Origin: Flavobacteriales bacterium
Lineage (GTDB): Bacteria; Bacteroidota; Bacteroidia; Flavobacteriales_C; GCA-002722245
DNA length: 64,000 nt
Reading direction: 5' to 3'
Assembly: GCA_947444925.1 (NCBI GenBank)
Contig: CANFBW010000008.1
Coordinates: 1 to 64,000, forward strand
A model generated the notes under the pieces. That model searched no databases, was not told the DNA's origin, and saw nothing but the letters and a program-made list of their open reading frames with translations. Of the stretch, positions 26,457 through 35,999 are shown piece by piece (positions within the stretch are counted from its first letter, which is position 1; each line of letters opens with the position of its first letter). The position numbers were made by a program, and so were the translations under genes.

Positions 26457-27967
26457 CGTCGTGAACTGGCGCTGCCAGATTGAAATCCGTATTTGTTCAA
26501 GTAAAATACAATGGATGCTTGCAATGCAATATTGCCTATGCTGAGTTCGTCTTGTTTGTAGCCCATCATATTGCTGCTGTATTGCGCCTTGAGCAACAAA
26601 GCCAAGCGGTTGTCGATGTCGTAGCTTGCGCCAATGTGCGCGCCCCAAATCACATCGCGCGGTTTTTGTCCAAAATAGCGAAGTATTCTGCTATAACCGC
26701 TGATGCCATCAACGTCAAGAGGCGCTCCCACATAGCCGCTCGGTGCGTATATAAATTCGGACATGTGGTCTTTCATAAACACCGCAAACATTCCTCCGGC
26801 AAATACCTTCATTTTGTTGATGGGACTGTAAGTGAATTCCAACGGGATGTCTAAATAATTGAAACGGCAAGTGCCTTCAAGCAGCTTAGAAGTACTGTCT
26901 TTGTAGCTGAAGTGGTCGCTGAATGTAAAGCCACGTTGCGTATAGGCGGGCATATAGCCAATAGAGAAAATTTGATTGAGTTTAAATTCAACGTATAAGC
27001 CTATGGAGTAGCCAGGCAGTCCGCTTACATTGGAGGTGTAGGATCTTATCGTGGAAGTGTCTTGCGGGTGTCCGAACAAACTCAGTAATTCTTTGTTGGC
27101 GCCGTTATTTATTGCAAAAGTATAGAGGCCTCCGTAATGCATGCCGATGTTGAAACGGCGAAAATATTTTTCTGAAAAATCTTTGCACGACAAAATTAAG
27201 TTCGATCGTTTCAAGGCCTTTCCTTTGATGAGCCAGCCTAAAGTGGCTTCAACACCAAAGCTTTGAAAGTTGGTTTGAACCGGGGCATAAGCGAAATGAT
27301 TGATGAGGGTGCGCCGGTAAAAAGAATTGATTTCAAAATACATCGCATTGTCAATTTCTCGCCGCAGGCCCAAACCGATATTGGCGGTGAGTCCGAAATT
27401 TCTTTCGATTTTTGAATTTTCAATGTAGTTGTAATAGAAGAGTTCTTGGGTGCCATAACCAATACCCACACCAGCTGATAAGATGGGGAAAAATCTAGAT
27501 TTTTTATCGCTCAGATTGGGCTTTAAACGCAGTGTCAATGGCACTTCTAAAACATTGTAGTCGACGATATACTCGCTTTTGGTTTGTATGTTTGAAAAAA
27601 TGCTACCGAGAATACTGTCGTTCATATAGTTGGGACGCACTTTAACACCGCCTTTAAAATAGGAAAGTCCAGTTTCAAAAAATAGAATAGGAGAGAGGCT
27701 GTAGCCGAACTTGAAGGCGAAATGCTCACTCCACGCTGGCAAGTCATTGCGCTTGCGCAAACGAACGTAGTTTGAATCGTTGAGGCCGAGGTGCAAATTG
27801 GTGTCAATGACATTGTGTTTTTCATCAACAATATCAAATGTGTTGTAGTCTTTGCTGTATTGCGCACCAAAAAAATAAAGCACAGGTTTTCCGTATGAAC
27901 TCTGCGCCAAGCTAGTTTGCGTCAGCAGAGAGAGGACAAATAAGACGAAAAAAAAAGTGCTTTTCAT
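26453..27967 (-). CDS. Outer-membrane protein with two tandem beta-barrel modules
   Basis: The 504-residue product has a signal peptide (residues 1-21, ending SLAQ). Two barrel-like halves follow, about residues 22-245 and 260-504. Each has the order glycine/aromatic strand, 'fFETGLsYfk' or 'FSIGYMPAYTQRGF', then 'LEVPLTLRLKPN' or 'LDIPLEFTYSPINK', which suggests internal duplication of a PorT/OMP-b-brl domain. The downstream barrel gene overlaps it by 4 bp. Possible roles are assembly or anchoring of surface proteins. No enzymatic motif is seen. Confidence 0.8.
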   Translation of the reverse strand: MKSTFFFVLFVLSLLTQTSLAQSSYGKPVLYFFGAQYSKDYNTFDIVDEKHNVIDTNLHLGLNDSNYVRLRKRNDLPAWSEHFAFKFGYSLSPILFFETGLSYFKGGVKVRPNYMNDSILGSIFSNIQTKSEYIVDYNVLEVPLTLRLKPNLSDKKSRFFPILSAGVGIGYGTQELFYYNYIENSKIERNFGLTANIGLGLRREIDNAMYFEINSFYRRTLINHFAYAPVQTNFQSFGVEATLGWLIKGKALKRSNLILSCKDFSEKYFRRFNIGMHYGGLYTFAINNGANKELLSLFGHPQDTSTIRSYTSNVSGLPGYSIGLYVEFKLNQIFSIGYMPAYTQRGFTFSDHFSYKDSTSKLLEGTCRFNYLDIPLEFTYSPINKMKVFAGGMFAVFMKDHMSEFIYAPSGYVGAPLDVDGISGYSRILRYFGQKPRDVIWGAHIGASYDIDNRLALLLKAQYSSNMMGYKQDELSIGNIALQASIVFYLNKYGFQSGSASSRR

Positions 27968-27998
27968 TGTTGATTTATGCGCCTTGTACGAACGATGG

Positions 27999-28766
27999 TT
28001 AAAATGGTTTTAAGTCGATACCTACCGGACAATGGTCAGAGCCCATCACGTCGGGACGAATAAATGAATCACTGATTTTCGGCAGCAATGCTGTGCTAAC
28101 CAGGAAGTAGTCAATTCTCCAGCCAACATTTTTGGCTCGTGCTCCAGCGCGATAGCTCCACCAGCTGTATTCAATTTTATCGGGGTAAAAATGGCGGTAG
28201 CTGTCGACAATACCTGCTTCATGAAAGTTGTTCATGCCGTCGATTTCAATTTGCGTGTAACCCGCCGATTTGTTGTAGTTCGCTTTGGCATGCGTGAGGT
28301 CGATGGCCTTGTGCGCCACATTTAAGTCGCCGCAAACGATGACTGGTTTTGTGCTTTCTAGTTTTTTTAAGTAGGCCAAAAAATCTTTGTCCCATTGTTT
28401 ACGATAGGGCAATCTTTCCAGTTCGCTTTTTGAGTTTGGAACATACACTGTAACCAAGTGAAAATTTGGATATTCGGCGGCAATCACCCGTCCTTCTTGA
28501 TCGTGCTCGGCAATTCCCATGTCGTTCACAACAGCAATAGGTTTTTCTTTAGTCAAAATAGCAGTGCTTGAATATCCTTTTTTTACCGCCGAGTTGGTGT
28601 AAATGTGATAGTAGGGAATGTGTGCAAGTGCTTCACGCACTTGGTCGTCTTGCGCCTTGGTTTCTTGCAGGCAAAGAATGTCGCAATTCAAATCTTGCAC
28701 GATTTCGGCAAAGCCTTTACTGGCGATGGCTCTGATGCCATTAACGTTGAAGGAAATAATTCTCAT
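27999..28766 (-). CDS. xth: Exodeoxyribonuclease III / AP endonuclease
   Basis: This 255-residue DNA-repair nuclease of the exonuclease III family has all main active-site blocks: FNVNGIRA near the N-terminus, LQETKAQ (metal-binding Glu), GDLNVAHKAID (Asp and Asn) and GSDHCPVGID (Asp-His pair) at the C-terminus. It cuts at abasic sites and removes 3' blocks during base excision repair. Length is normal. It is transcribed alone, divergently from thrS, with 125 bp between the starts. Confidence 0.93.
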   Translation of the reverse strand: MRIISFNVNGIRAIASKGFAEIVQDLNCDILCLQETKAQDDQVREALAHIPYYHIYTNSAVKKGYSSTAILTKEKPIAVVNDMGIAEHDQEGRVIAAEYPNFHLVTVYVPNSKSELERLPYRKQWDKDFLAYLKKLESTKPVIVCGDLNVAHKAIDLTHAKANYNKSAGYTQIEIDGMNNFHEAGIVDSYRHFYPDKIEYSWWSYRAGARAKNVGWRIDYFLVSTALLPKISDSFIRPDVMGSDHCPVGIDLKPF

Positions 28767-28891
28767 GACGCATTAATTTTGAAAACGAAGATAGCAGATC
28801 TCACTTAATTTATTGCTGTAAAAAAAGAAGCGCTTAATAAAGAATGAAATTCGCTCGCTTTTGTATAATTTTACGCCCTTAAAAAAATGCA

Positions 28892-30829
28892 ATGATTAAA
28901 ATAACTTTGCCCGATGGTTCGCAACGCGAATATCCTGAAGCACTCAGTGCCATGGATATCGCTAAAAGCATTTCTGAAGGATTGGCGAGAAACTGTCTTT
29001 CTGCTGTTGTAAATGGAGAAGTGTGGGACATGTCTCGCCTGATTACAAAAGATTCAACCGTGAAGTTGAATACATGGAACGACACAGAAGGCAAAGCAAC
29101 CATGTGGCATTCATCGGCGCATTTGATGGCAGAAGCCATTGAAGCACTGTATCCGGGCACAAAATTCGGTATCGGTCCGGCCATTGAAAATGGTTTTTAT
29201 TACGATATCGACTTGGGTGGAAAAGTAATTTCTGAAACAGATTTCAAACAGATAGAAGATAAAGTTTTGGAATTGGCGCGCTTGAAAAGCGAGTTCAAAC
29301 GCACTGAGGTGCGCAAGGCAGATGCCATTGCTTACTTTGCTGAAAAAGGAGACGAATACAAATTAGAATTATTGGAAGGTTTGCCCGACGGCGAAATTAC
29401 TTTTTACCAACAGGGCAATTTCACTGACTTGTGCCGCGGTCCGCACATTCCAGATACCAGCTTTATCAAAGCGGTGAAATTGATGAGTGTTGCCGGAGCG
29501 TACTGGCGCGGTGATGAAAAGCGCAAGCAACTCACTCGTTTGTACGCCATTACTTTTCCGAAACAAAAAGAATTGACCGATTACTTAACCATGTTGGAGG
29601 AAGCTAAAAAACGCGACCACCGAAAGTTGGGTAAGGAGATGGAATTGTTTACTTTTTCTCAAAAGGTGGGACAAGGTTTGCCTTTGTGGTTGCCGAAGGG
29701 CGCCGATTTGCGTGACCGCCTCACAGGATTTTTGAAAAAAGCGCAAACCAAGGCTGGCTATTTGCCGGTGATTACACCGCATATTGGCAATGTTGAATTG
29801 TATAAAACCTCAGGACACTACGAGAAATATGGGAAAGATTCATTTCAACCCATTCAAACACCTCAAGAAGGGGAGCAGTTTTTCTTGAAACCGATGAATT
29901 GTCCACACCACTGTGAAATTTATAAAAGCAAACCGCGCTCTTATAAAGACATGCCGGTGCGTTTTGCTGAATTCGGCACTGTATACCGCTATGAGCAAAG
30001 TGGGGAGTTGCACGGACTCACTCGTGTGCGTGGTTTTACACAGGACGACGCGCACATATTTTGTAGACAAGATCAGTTGAATGAAGAATTTGAAAAAGTG
30101 ATCGACCTTGTCCAATATGTGTTTAAGGTTTTTGGTTTCAGTGAATACACTGCCCAAATATCATTGCGCGATCAAGAAGACAGAAGTAAATACATTGGTA
30201 GCAATGAAAATTGGGAACAGGCTGAAAAAGCCATCATTGATTCATCTGCTAAAAAAGGATTGAATACGGTGACTGAATATGGCGAGGCTGCGTTTTACGG
30301 ACCGAAACTCGATTTCATGGTGAAAGATGTGATTGGTCGAAAATGGCAGCTCGGAACCATTCAAGTGGACTACAACTTGCCTGAGCGCTTTGAGTTGGAG
30401 TATGTGGGTAGTGACGACAAACGCCATCGTCCGGTGATGATTCATCGCGCACCCTTCGGTTCGCTTGAAAGATTTATCGCGATTTTGATTGAGCACTGTG
30501 CTGGAAATTTCCCGCTGTGGTTAACGCCTGATCAGGTGGCGATTCTTCCATTGAGTGAAAAATACAATGCCGATGCAGAAAACCTTTTAAGTTTGCTAAA
30601 TAATTCCGATATTCGCGGATTCGTTGACGATCGTAATGAAACCATGGGCAAGAAAATAAGGGAAGCCGAAATGCAAAAAGTACCTTATATGATTGTGATT
30701 GGTGAAAAAGAAATTGCTGAAAGTGTTGTATCTGTAAGAAAGCACGGAGGAGAAGATTTAGGCAAGATGACATTGGATGCGTTTGCGAACATATTGAAAG
30801 AAGAAATAAATAAAGCGTTAGAATATTAA
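28892..30829 (+). CDS. thrS: Threonyl-tRNA synthetase
   Basis: The 645-residue class II synthetase has an N-terminal TGS domain (about 1-62), an editing domain with the HSSAH motif near residue 74, the catalytic core with zinc ligand Cys in KPMNCPHHC and motif 3 in [12 protein letters not shown], and a C-terminal anticodon-binding domain from about residue 540. It charges tRNA-Thr and clears mis-charged Ser-tRNA. Its TAA overlaps the infC ATG (TAATG at 30827-30831), so the two are coupled at the head of a translation operon. No T-box or structured leader is evident in the short upstream gap. Confidence 0.97.
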   Translation: MIKITLPDGSQREYPEALSAMDIAKSISEGLARNCLSAVVNGEVWDMSRLITKDSTVKLNTWNDTEGKATMWHSSAHLMAEAIEALYPGTKFGIGPAIENGFYYDIDLGGKVISETDFKQIEDKVLELARLKSEFKRTEVRKADAIAYFAEKGDEYKLELLEGLPDGEITFYQQGNFTDLCRGPHIPDTSFIKAVKLMSVAGAYWRGDEKRKQLTRLYAITFPKQKELTDYLTMLEEAKKRDHRKLGKEMELFTFSQKVGQGLPLWLPKGADLRDRLTGFLKKAQTKAGYLPVITPHIGNVELYKTSGHYEKYGKDSFQPIQTPQEGEQFFLKPMNCPHHCEIYKSKPRSYKDMPVRFAEFGTVYRYEQSGELHGLTRVRGFTQDDAHIFCRQDQLNEEFEKVIDLVQYVFKVFGFSEYTAQISLRDQEDRSKYIGSNENWEQAEKAIIDSSAKKGLNTVTEYGEAAFYGPKLDFMVKDVIGRKWQLGTIQVDYNLPERFELEYVGSDDKRHRPVMIHRAPFGSLERFIAILIEHCAGNFPLWLTPDQVAILPLSEKYNADAENLLSLLNNSDIRGFVDDRNETMGKKIREAEMQKVPYMIVIGEKEIAESVVSVRKHGGEDLGKMTLDAFANILKEEINKALEY

Positions 30830-31431
30830 TGGCAAAAGTAGGCGGACCAGGATTTAACAACACCTTCAAAAAACCAGCTGGTGCTGGAGGTGGTAACTTC
30901 CCAAGAAGAGGTGGGCGTTTCATTAAGAAAAACCCACATCGCATTAATGAAGAGATCACCGGACGTGAGTTAAGGGTGGTTGGAGAAGGACTTGAGTCGT
31001 CAGTAATGTCGGTGAGAGATGCTATTGAGTTAGCAAAGTCAATGGAGTTGGATTTGGTGGAAATTTCACCAAGTGCTGAGCCGCCAGTTTGTAAAATTAC
31101 TGACTACAAGAAGTTCTTATACCAGCAAAAAAAGAAACAAAAAGAGATCAAGAAGAAAACGCAAAACGTTGTCATCAAAGAAATCCGTTTCGGACCGAAT
31201 ACAGATGAGCACGATTTTAACTTTAAGTTGAAACATGCCATTGGTTTCTTGCAGGATGGCGCGAAAGTGAAAGCTTACGTGTTTTTTAAAGGTAGAGCGA
31301 TCATATATAAAGAAAGAGGGGAGATCTTGTTGTTGAAATTTGCAACAGAACTTGAAGAATTCGGAAAAGTGGAAAGCATGCCGCAATTGGAAGGAAAGAA
31401 AATGATTGTAATGATTACTCCCAAAAAGTAA
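30829..31431 (+). CDS. infC: Translation initiation factor IF-3
   Basis: This 200-residue factor prevents premature 50S joining and proofreads the initiator tRNA. The N-domain has [17 protein letters not shown] and [16 protein letters not shown], followed by the Lys-rich linker, and the C-domain has [14 protein letters not shown] and [11 protein letters not shown] Gly/Lys-rich extension of about 35 residues ([14 protein letters not shown]) precedes the canonical start and makes it longer than E. coli IF-3 (180). The start codon is ATG rather than the AUU used by E. coli infC for autoregulation. It is coupled to thrS. Confidence 0.96.
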   Translation: MAKVGGPGFNNTFKKPAGAGGGNFPRRGGRFIKKNPHRINEEITGRELRVVGEGLESSVMSVRDAIELAKSMELDLVEISPSAEPPVCKITDYKKFLYQQKKKQKEIKKKTQNVVIKEIRFGPNTDEHDFNFKLKHAIGFLQDGAKVKAYVFFKGRAIIYKERGEILLLKFATELEEFGKVESMPQLEGKKMIVMITPKK

Positions 31432-31470
31432 TCTGTAAAAGAGATTGAAAATTTTATTTAAATAAGTGTT

Positions 31471-31671
31471 ATGCCAAAAATGAAAACCAAATCCAGCGCG
31501 AAGAAGAGATTCTCCATCACGGGCACTGGTAAAATCAAAAGAAAGCAGGCTTACAAGAGTCACATCTTGACTAAGAAGTCTAAAAAAAGAAAAAGAAATT
31601 TGACGCATTCTGCACTGGTTCACTCTGGTGATGAAGGAAACATCAAATTAATTTTAGCCATTGGAAAATAA
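31471..31671 (+). CDS. rpmI: 50S ribosomal protein L35
   Basis: A 66-residue basic ribosomal protein with the L35 signature [20 protein letters not shown] at its N-terminus and the Lys/Arg-rich centre ([10 protein letters not shown]). It lies 39 bp after infC in the conserved thrS-infC-rpmI-rplT order. Confidence 0.96.
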   Translation: MPKMKTKSSAKKRFSITGTGKIKRKQAYKSHILTKKSKKRKRNLTHSALVHSGDEGNIKLILAIGK

Positions 31672-31746
31672 TTTCCAGGTTCATTGTTAACCCGATAGTT
31701 CAGCTTATCAAGTCCGAAAGGCGCTGACCATCAAAAAACTTAAATT

Positions 31747-32094
31747 ATGCCTAGAGCAACAAACTCCGTAGCGAGTAAAGCCAGAAAGAAAAAAGTATTA
31801 AAGTACGCCAAAGGTTACTTCGGAAGAAGAAAGAACGTTTGGACCGTTGCGAAAAACGCAGTGGAGAAAGGTATGATGTACGCCTATTCTGGACGTAAAC
31901 AAAAGAAAAGAAGCTTCAGAGGAATCTGGATTCAACGTATCAATGCAGGTGTTCGTGAGCACGGAATGTCATATTCTGAATTCATGGGTAAATTCAATGC
32001 AAAAGGTTTAGAGTTGAACAGAAAATCTCTTGCTGACTTGGCTGCACATCACCCAGCTGCTTTCAAAGCGGTTGTTGATTCAGTGAAGAAATAA
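31747..32094 (+). CDS. rplT: 50S ribosomal protein L20
   Basis: A 115-residue early-assembly 23S rRNA-binding protein with the typical start [31 protein letters not shown] and the C-terminal globular part ([19 protein letters not shown]). It is the last gene of the translation operon and is followed by a strong terminator. In several bacteria L20 represses this operon. The 75-bp gap before it might hold structure, but I cannot identify a known leader. Confidence 0.97.
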   Translation: MPRATNSVASKARKKKVLKYAKGYFGRRKNVWTVAKNAVEKGMMYAYSGRKQKKRSFRGIWIQRINAGVREHGMSYSEFMGKFNAKGLELNRKSLADLAAHHPAAFKAVVDSVKK

Positions 32095-32113
32095 GCAAAC
32101 ACTCATTTTTTAG

Positions 32114-32145
32114 AAAGCCCCGATGAAAGTCGGGGCTTTTTTTTT
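32114..32145 (+). terminator. Terminator of the thrS-infC-rpmI-rplT operon
   Basis: AAAGCCCCGA and TCGGGGCTTT pair around a 6-base loop and continue into a T run, 19 bp after the rplT stop. Confidence 0.93.
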
Positions 32146-32447
32146 GCTGCCCAAAGGGCTAAAGAATTGATGGGCTCTCTTGTGCCTAAAACGGACGATA
32201 GGAGCGATAGATTCTTCGCAGTAAATCAGAAAGCCTTTCTTGAAAAGCTGTTTTGAGTAATGCGCCGCATTTTTTTCTCAACTAAGCCCAAGGCTCTATG
32301 GTTCTTCTGGCGCATTGCGCTTGTGATTTTGGACAAGCCTTCTATCGACTAAATGAACAGGCATTTAAAAGGTAATGACTTGCATTTGATGGCCTGGTGT
32401 TTTTATTAATGATTATCCGCCATTGTGCTAATCCTATGACAGAAGTG
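32146..32447. other. Non-coding gap with possible decayed repeat fragments
   Basis: I find no supportable gene between the rplT terminator and repeat copy C. GCGATAGATTCTTC at 32204-32217 resembles a repeat end with changes, and AATGCGCC (32259-32266) pairs with GGCGCATT (32309-32316). Both may be worn repeat remnants. Confidence 0.4.
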
Positions 32448-32584
32448 GCGATAGATCCTTTAAAGACCGAAACTTGTTTTCTCCTCTTAATCTCAAATCT
32501 CAGGAGGACAACCATTTTCGAAAAAAACTATGTGGAAAATCGTTCGCATTTGTCCTCCTGAGGTACTCCGAAGGACCAATTGCC
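32448..32584. repeat. Interspersed repeat copy C
   Basis: The left end GCGATAGATCCTTTAAAGAC and the following 45 or so bases match copy A with few changes (shared CCGAAACTT and TTTTCTCCTCTTAAT). The right end TCCTCCTGAGGTACTCCGAA shares its core with copy B. Internally, CAGGAGGACAA (from 32500) pairs with TTTGTCCTCCTGAGG (from 32550), so the unit is a large imperfect palindrome. No coding potential. Confidence 0.8.
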
Positions 32585-32688
32585 CTAAACATAAATCTAC
32601 TGGTACAATTCCGGATAATCATTTTTATTTTCTCCGTCAGTCTTCTCCCCGTTACAGAGCCAGTGCGAGCGCATCCCCGAGAGTGCAT

Positions 32689-32723
32689 AAAAAAATCCCC
32701 TGCCTTGCGACAGAGGATTTTAA
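32689..32723 (-). terminator. Terminator after the YceI gene
   Basis: On the minus strand, AAAATCC-T-CTG pairs with CAG-G-GGATTTT around an 8-base loop, with one bulged mismatch, and continues into a T run 18 bp after the stop at 32741. Confidence 0.8.
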
Positions 32724-32740
32724 ATGAAAATTCATTGTTG

Positions 32741-33391
32741 TTATTTTCTAGCGTTCAGTGATATTTCAAGTTCAATCATATCGCTAATAATCTTGTCTTT
32801 CGCAATGCCTGCAATGCTTCCAGCCGCGTGCATTACGCCCCACTTCGTTCTGTTGATAGAGAATTTTTTTGAAAGTACAATCATGTCGCTGTCGCCCATC
32901 ATTTTCACATCAAAGGGCAGTGTTACTGCGTTGGTGATGTTTCTAAGGGTTAAGTTTCCTGTTACTGTTGAGTCGGTGGCACTTGATACTAAAAAATGTG
33001 CTGTTGGGAAAGAGTCTACATTAAAGAAGTCTGCAGATTTCAAATGGTCCACCAAACGTGAATTGTCGCTTGCTTTTTTCACATCTAAATCAACAATAGA
33101 ACTGAGGTCAATGGTGAATTCGCCGCTCACCAATTTGCCTTCTGACATACCCAACCAGCCTTCTTTAAGCTTGATGTAGCCATTGTGTGATGCGCCTACC
33201 AATTTGGTTCCTACCCATTTTACTTCACTGGCTTCGCTGGCAATCTTAAAAGTATCCACCACCATTGCTGGGGTTGTATCTTGAACAACAACAACGGCTG
33301 GTGCAGTGACAACCTCAGTGGCTTGCTCACCACCGCATGATGCAAGTGTTAGGGCTGTGGCTAGGGACAATAAAGTGATTTTTGCTTTCAT
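32741..33391 (-). CDS. YceI-family lipoprotein
   Basis: The 216-residue product has a lipoprotein signal MKAKITLLSLATALTLASC with lipobox LASC (Cys 19), then a low-complexity Thr/Val-rich linker and a YceI domain from about residue 45. Typical segments are ASEVKWVGTKLVGASHNGYI, LSSIVDLD, LVDHLKSADFFNVDSFPTA and INRTKWGVMHAAGS. YceI domains are lipocalin-like barrels that bind isoprenoids or amphipathic molecules. It is anchored in a cell-envelope membrane and stands alone between a terminator and purB. Confidence 0.9.
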   Translation of the reverse strand: MKAKITLLSLATALTLASCGGEQATEVVTAPAVVVVQDTTPAMVVDTFKIASEASEVKWVGTKLVGASHNGYIKLKEGWLGMSEGKLVSGEFTIDLSSIVDLDVKKASDNSRLVDHLKSADFFNVDSFPTAHFLVSSATDSTVTGNLTLRNITNAVTLPFDVKMMGDSDMIVLSKKFSINRTKWGVMHAAGSIAGIAKDKIISDMIELEISLNARK

Positions 33392-33424
33392 ATTTTTGTT
33401 TTGATTGATGTAAATATAATGTGT

Positions 33425-34786
33425 TTAGTTTAATTCGTTGGCATTGTAACCAACGTAGTTGTGTGGACTTATTTTTTTCAATTGTGTTTTTAAGTCGTCG
33501 TTGATTTCTAGCGTGTCAATAAAGGCCGCGATGGTTATTTGTGTTGTTTTTTCATTTTTTCGGGTAAGCCCCTTCAGTGCTTCGTAAGGTTTAGGGTATC
33601 CTTCTTTGCGCAGCACAGTTTGAATGGCTTCTGCAATCACAGCCCAGTTGTCTTCAAGGTCTGCTTTAATTTTGTCTTCGTTGATGATGAGTTTATTCAA
33701 TCCTTTTAAAGTTGACGCAAAAGCGATCATCGTATGGGCAAATGGAACACCAATGTTGCGCAATACAGTACTGTCGGTGAGGTCACGCTGTAAACGTGAA
33801 ACAGGAAGTTTTGCTGCCATAAATTCAAATGAACTGTTGGCGATACCGAGATTTCCCTCAGAGTTTTCAAAGTCGATCGGATTCACTTTGTGCGGCATGG
33901 CCGATGAACCTACTTCGCCTTCCTTGAGTTGTTGTTTAAAATAGTCGGTGGATATGTATGTCCACATGTCTCTATCGAGGTCAATGAATATGGTATTGAT
34001 TCTTTTTAAGGCATCAAAGAGCGCAGCAATATTGTCGTAGTGCTCAATCTGCGTAGTGGTTTGAGATCGGTGTAAACCCAAAACGTTGTTGACAAAGTTG
34101 TTGGAGAAATCAATCCAGTTGATTTCAGGATAAGCAATTTTGTGCGCGTTGAAATTACCGGTTGCACCGCCAAATTTGGCGCTGAAGGGAATGGTGTTGA
34201 GTTGTTTTATTTGGGCTTCTAAGCGTTCCACATATACATAAATCTCCTTGCCCAAGAGGGTAGGCGACGCTGCTTGTCCGTGGGTTCTGGCCAACAAGGT
34301 GATGTTTTTCCACTGTTTGGCTTGTGCTTTCAATTGATCAATGTTTTGCTGCAAAAGCGGAAGGTAAGTGGTTGTTATGGCATCTTTCAATGACAATGGA
34401 ATGGCGGTGTTGTTGATGTCTTGTGAAGTCAAACCGAAATGGATGAATTCTTTGTATTCACTGAGGTTTAAAGCGTCAAACTTACCTTTGATAAAGTACT
34501 CTACGGCCTTAACATCATGGTTGGTGGTTTTTTCAATTTCCTTGATGGCTTGTGCATCAGCGATGGTGAATTCAGCATAAATTTTTCTCAAAGCTGGATA
34601 AACCTCTTTGCTTACCTTTTGCAGCTGTGGCAAGGGATGTTGGCAGAGTGCAATGAAATACTCGATTTCCACGAGTACACGGTATTTGATGAGGGCGAAT
34701 TCCGAAAAATAATCGGATAGCTCGTGGGTGATTCTTCTGTATCTCCCGTCAACTGGGGATATTGCTGTGAGTTGTGATAATTCCAT
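33425..34786 (-). CDS. purB: Adenylosuccinate lyase
   Basis: This 453-residue fumarase/aspartase-family enzyme catalyses two steps of purine synthesis (SAICAR to AICAR and adenylosuccinate to AMP). It starts SQLTAISPVDGRYRRI as in E. coli PurB (456 residues). The signature loop SSAMPHKVNPIDFENSEGN carries the catalytic Ser, and RTHGQAASPT carries the catalytic His. A TATCTTTG box (complement of 34804-34811), a perfect -7 element, lies 17 bp before the start codon. Confidence 0.96.
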   Translation of the reverse strand: MELSQLTAISPVDGRYRRITHELSDYFSEFALIKYRVLVEIEYFIALCQHPLPQLQKVSKEVYPALRKIYAEFTIADAQAIKEIEKTTNHDVKAVEYFIKGKFDALNLSEYKEFIHFGLTSQDINNTAIPLSLKDAITTTYLPLLQQNIDQLKAQAKQWKNITLLARTHGQAASPTLLGKEIYVYVERLEAQIKQLNTIPFSAKFGGATGNFNAHKIAYPEINWIDFSNNFVNNVLGLHRSQTTTQIEHYDNIAALFDALKRINTIFIDLDRDMWTYISTDYFKQQLKEGEVGSSAMPHKVNPIDFENSEGNLGIANSSFEFMAAKLPVSRLQRDLTDSTVLRNIGVPFAHTMIAFASTLKGLNKLIINEDKIKADLEDNWAVIAEAIQTVLRKEGYPKPYEALKGLTRKNEKTTQITIAAFIDTLEINDDLKTQLKKISPHNYVGYNANELN

Positions 34787-34803
34787 ATCGTGTTGTTAAG
34801 CGA

Positions 34804-34811
34804 CAAAGATA
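34804..34811 (-). promoter_or_regulatory. -7 box of the purB promoter
   Basis: On the minus strand TATCTTTG matches TAnnTTTG exactly. I see no TTG at the 19-bp spacing, so the -33 element is weak or absent. Confidence 0.5.
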
Positions 34812-34843
34812 ACTAAGAAAAACGGCTTTTTTACTTCAAAAAA

Positions 34844-35905
34844 TCATTTGCTTTCGTCCACTTTTCTTTTCGCTAAAACATCACGCAAATTGGGACGCAA
34901 ACGGCTTTTGTACACCGAATGGGCGTCTTCTTTTTTCTGTCCTTTGCGAATGGCTTTTTGCTGCTCCAATGGCAAAGCGGCGATGTGCATACATTCAGGA
35001 GTGCAGCAGCCTTTCATTTCACCCGCACATTTTTCACATTGAATGAATAGGAGGTGGCAGTCATCGTTGGCGCAGTTCACGTGGGTATCACAACTTGCGC
35101 CGCATTGGTGGCAGTGGGCGATGACGTCATCAGTGATGCGTTCGCCAACGCGCTCATCGAAAACAAAGTTTTTGCCAATGAACTTTGAAGGCAGGCCCTC
35201 GGCTTTGATTTGTCTAACGTAATCAATGATGCCGCCGTGCAATTGGTTGACGTCGCTGAATCCGTGGTGTTTAAGGTAGGCGCTCGCTTTTTCACAGCGC
35301 ACACCACCGGTGCAGTACATTAGTATTTTCTGGTCTTTTTTGTCTTTCAGTTCTTCAATGACGATGGGCAGTTCTTCACGAAAAGTATCTACATCTGGCG
35401 TCATTGCTCCCTCAAATTTGCCCACTTCACTTTCGTAATGATTGCGCATGTCAACCACAATGGTATTGGGATCATCCATTGCAGTGTTGAATTCTTTCGC
35501 TGTTAAATGATTGCCCACATTGGTGACGTCAAAAGTGTCGTCGGTCAGGCCATCGGCCACAATTTTAGCGCGCACTTTAATGGTGAGTTTGTAAAACGAT
35601 TTGCCGTCGTCTTCTACCGCAATTTTAAAAGGTACTTCATTGAAGCGCTTGTCGAGGTAGAGTTGTGTTTTAAATTCATTCCACACTTCCTCAGGTACGC
35701 TCATTTGTGCGTTGATGCCTTCGTGGGCAACATAGATGCGACCTAGAATATTAAGTTTTTGCCACTGTGCAAAAAGGCTGTCGCGCAGTTCGGCTGGATT
35801 TTCAATGATGACGTAGCGGTAAAACGAAACAGTAATGCGCTTGATCGCTTCTTCTTGTATCCGTTTTTTAAGCTCCTTTTTGTTAACTCTGTTTTGCAGT
35901 AACAT
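34844..35905 (-). CDS. trhO: tRNA uridine 5-oxyacetate-pathway hydroxylase TrhO (YceA-like rhodanese protein)
   Basis: The 353-residue cytoplasmic protein has an N-terminal acylphosphatase-like domain (VSFYRYVIIENPAEL, GRIYVAHEGINAQMSV), a rhodanese domain at about residues 150-240 with the active-site loop YCTGGVRCEKA, and a Cys-rich C-terminal region (CHQCGASC, CANDDC, CEKCAGEMKGCC). TrhO hydroxylates U34 of certain tRNAs to ho5U using prephenate-derived chemistry. Length and order match the family. Confidence 0.9.
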   Translation of the reverse strand: MLLQNRVNKKELKKRIQEEAIKRITVSFYRYVIIENPAELRDSLFAQWQKLNILGRIYVAHEGINAQMSVPEEVWNEFKTQLYLDKRFNEVPFKIAVEDDGKSFYKLTIKVRAKIVADGLTDDTFDVTNVGNHLTAKEFNTAMDDPNTIVVDMRNHYESEVGKFEGAMTPDVDTFREELPIVIEELKDKKDQKILMYCTGGVRCEKASAYLKHHGFSDVNQLHGGIIDYVRQIKAEGLPSKFIGKNFVFDERVGERITDDVIAHCHQCGASCDTHVNCANDDCHLLFIQCEKCAGEMKGCCTPECMHIAALPLEQQKAIRKGQKKEDAHSVYKSRLRPNLRDVLAKRKVDESK

Positions 35906-35999
35906 AGTGTTGAGGGTTAAAATATTTGGGCGAAAATAAGCAATTTACAGAAGGGGTGGGGGAGAAAAATACTGATATTGGTCAGTCGTACTCCAACAC

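Noticed and set aside
28767-28891. T-box or attenuator before thrS
   Set aside because: No T-box sequence or terminator/antiterminator pair is visible in the 125 bp.
31672-31746. L20-type autoregulatory leader before rplT
   Set aside because: A short GC-richer stretch is present, but I cannot recognise a known L20-binding structure.
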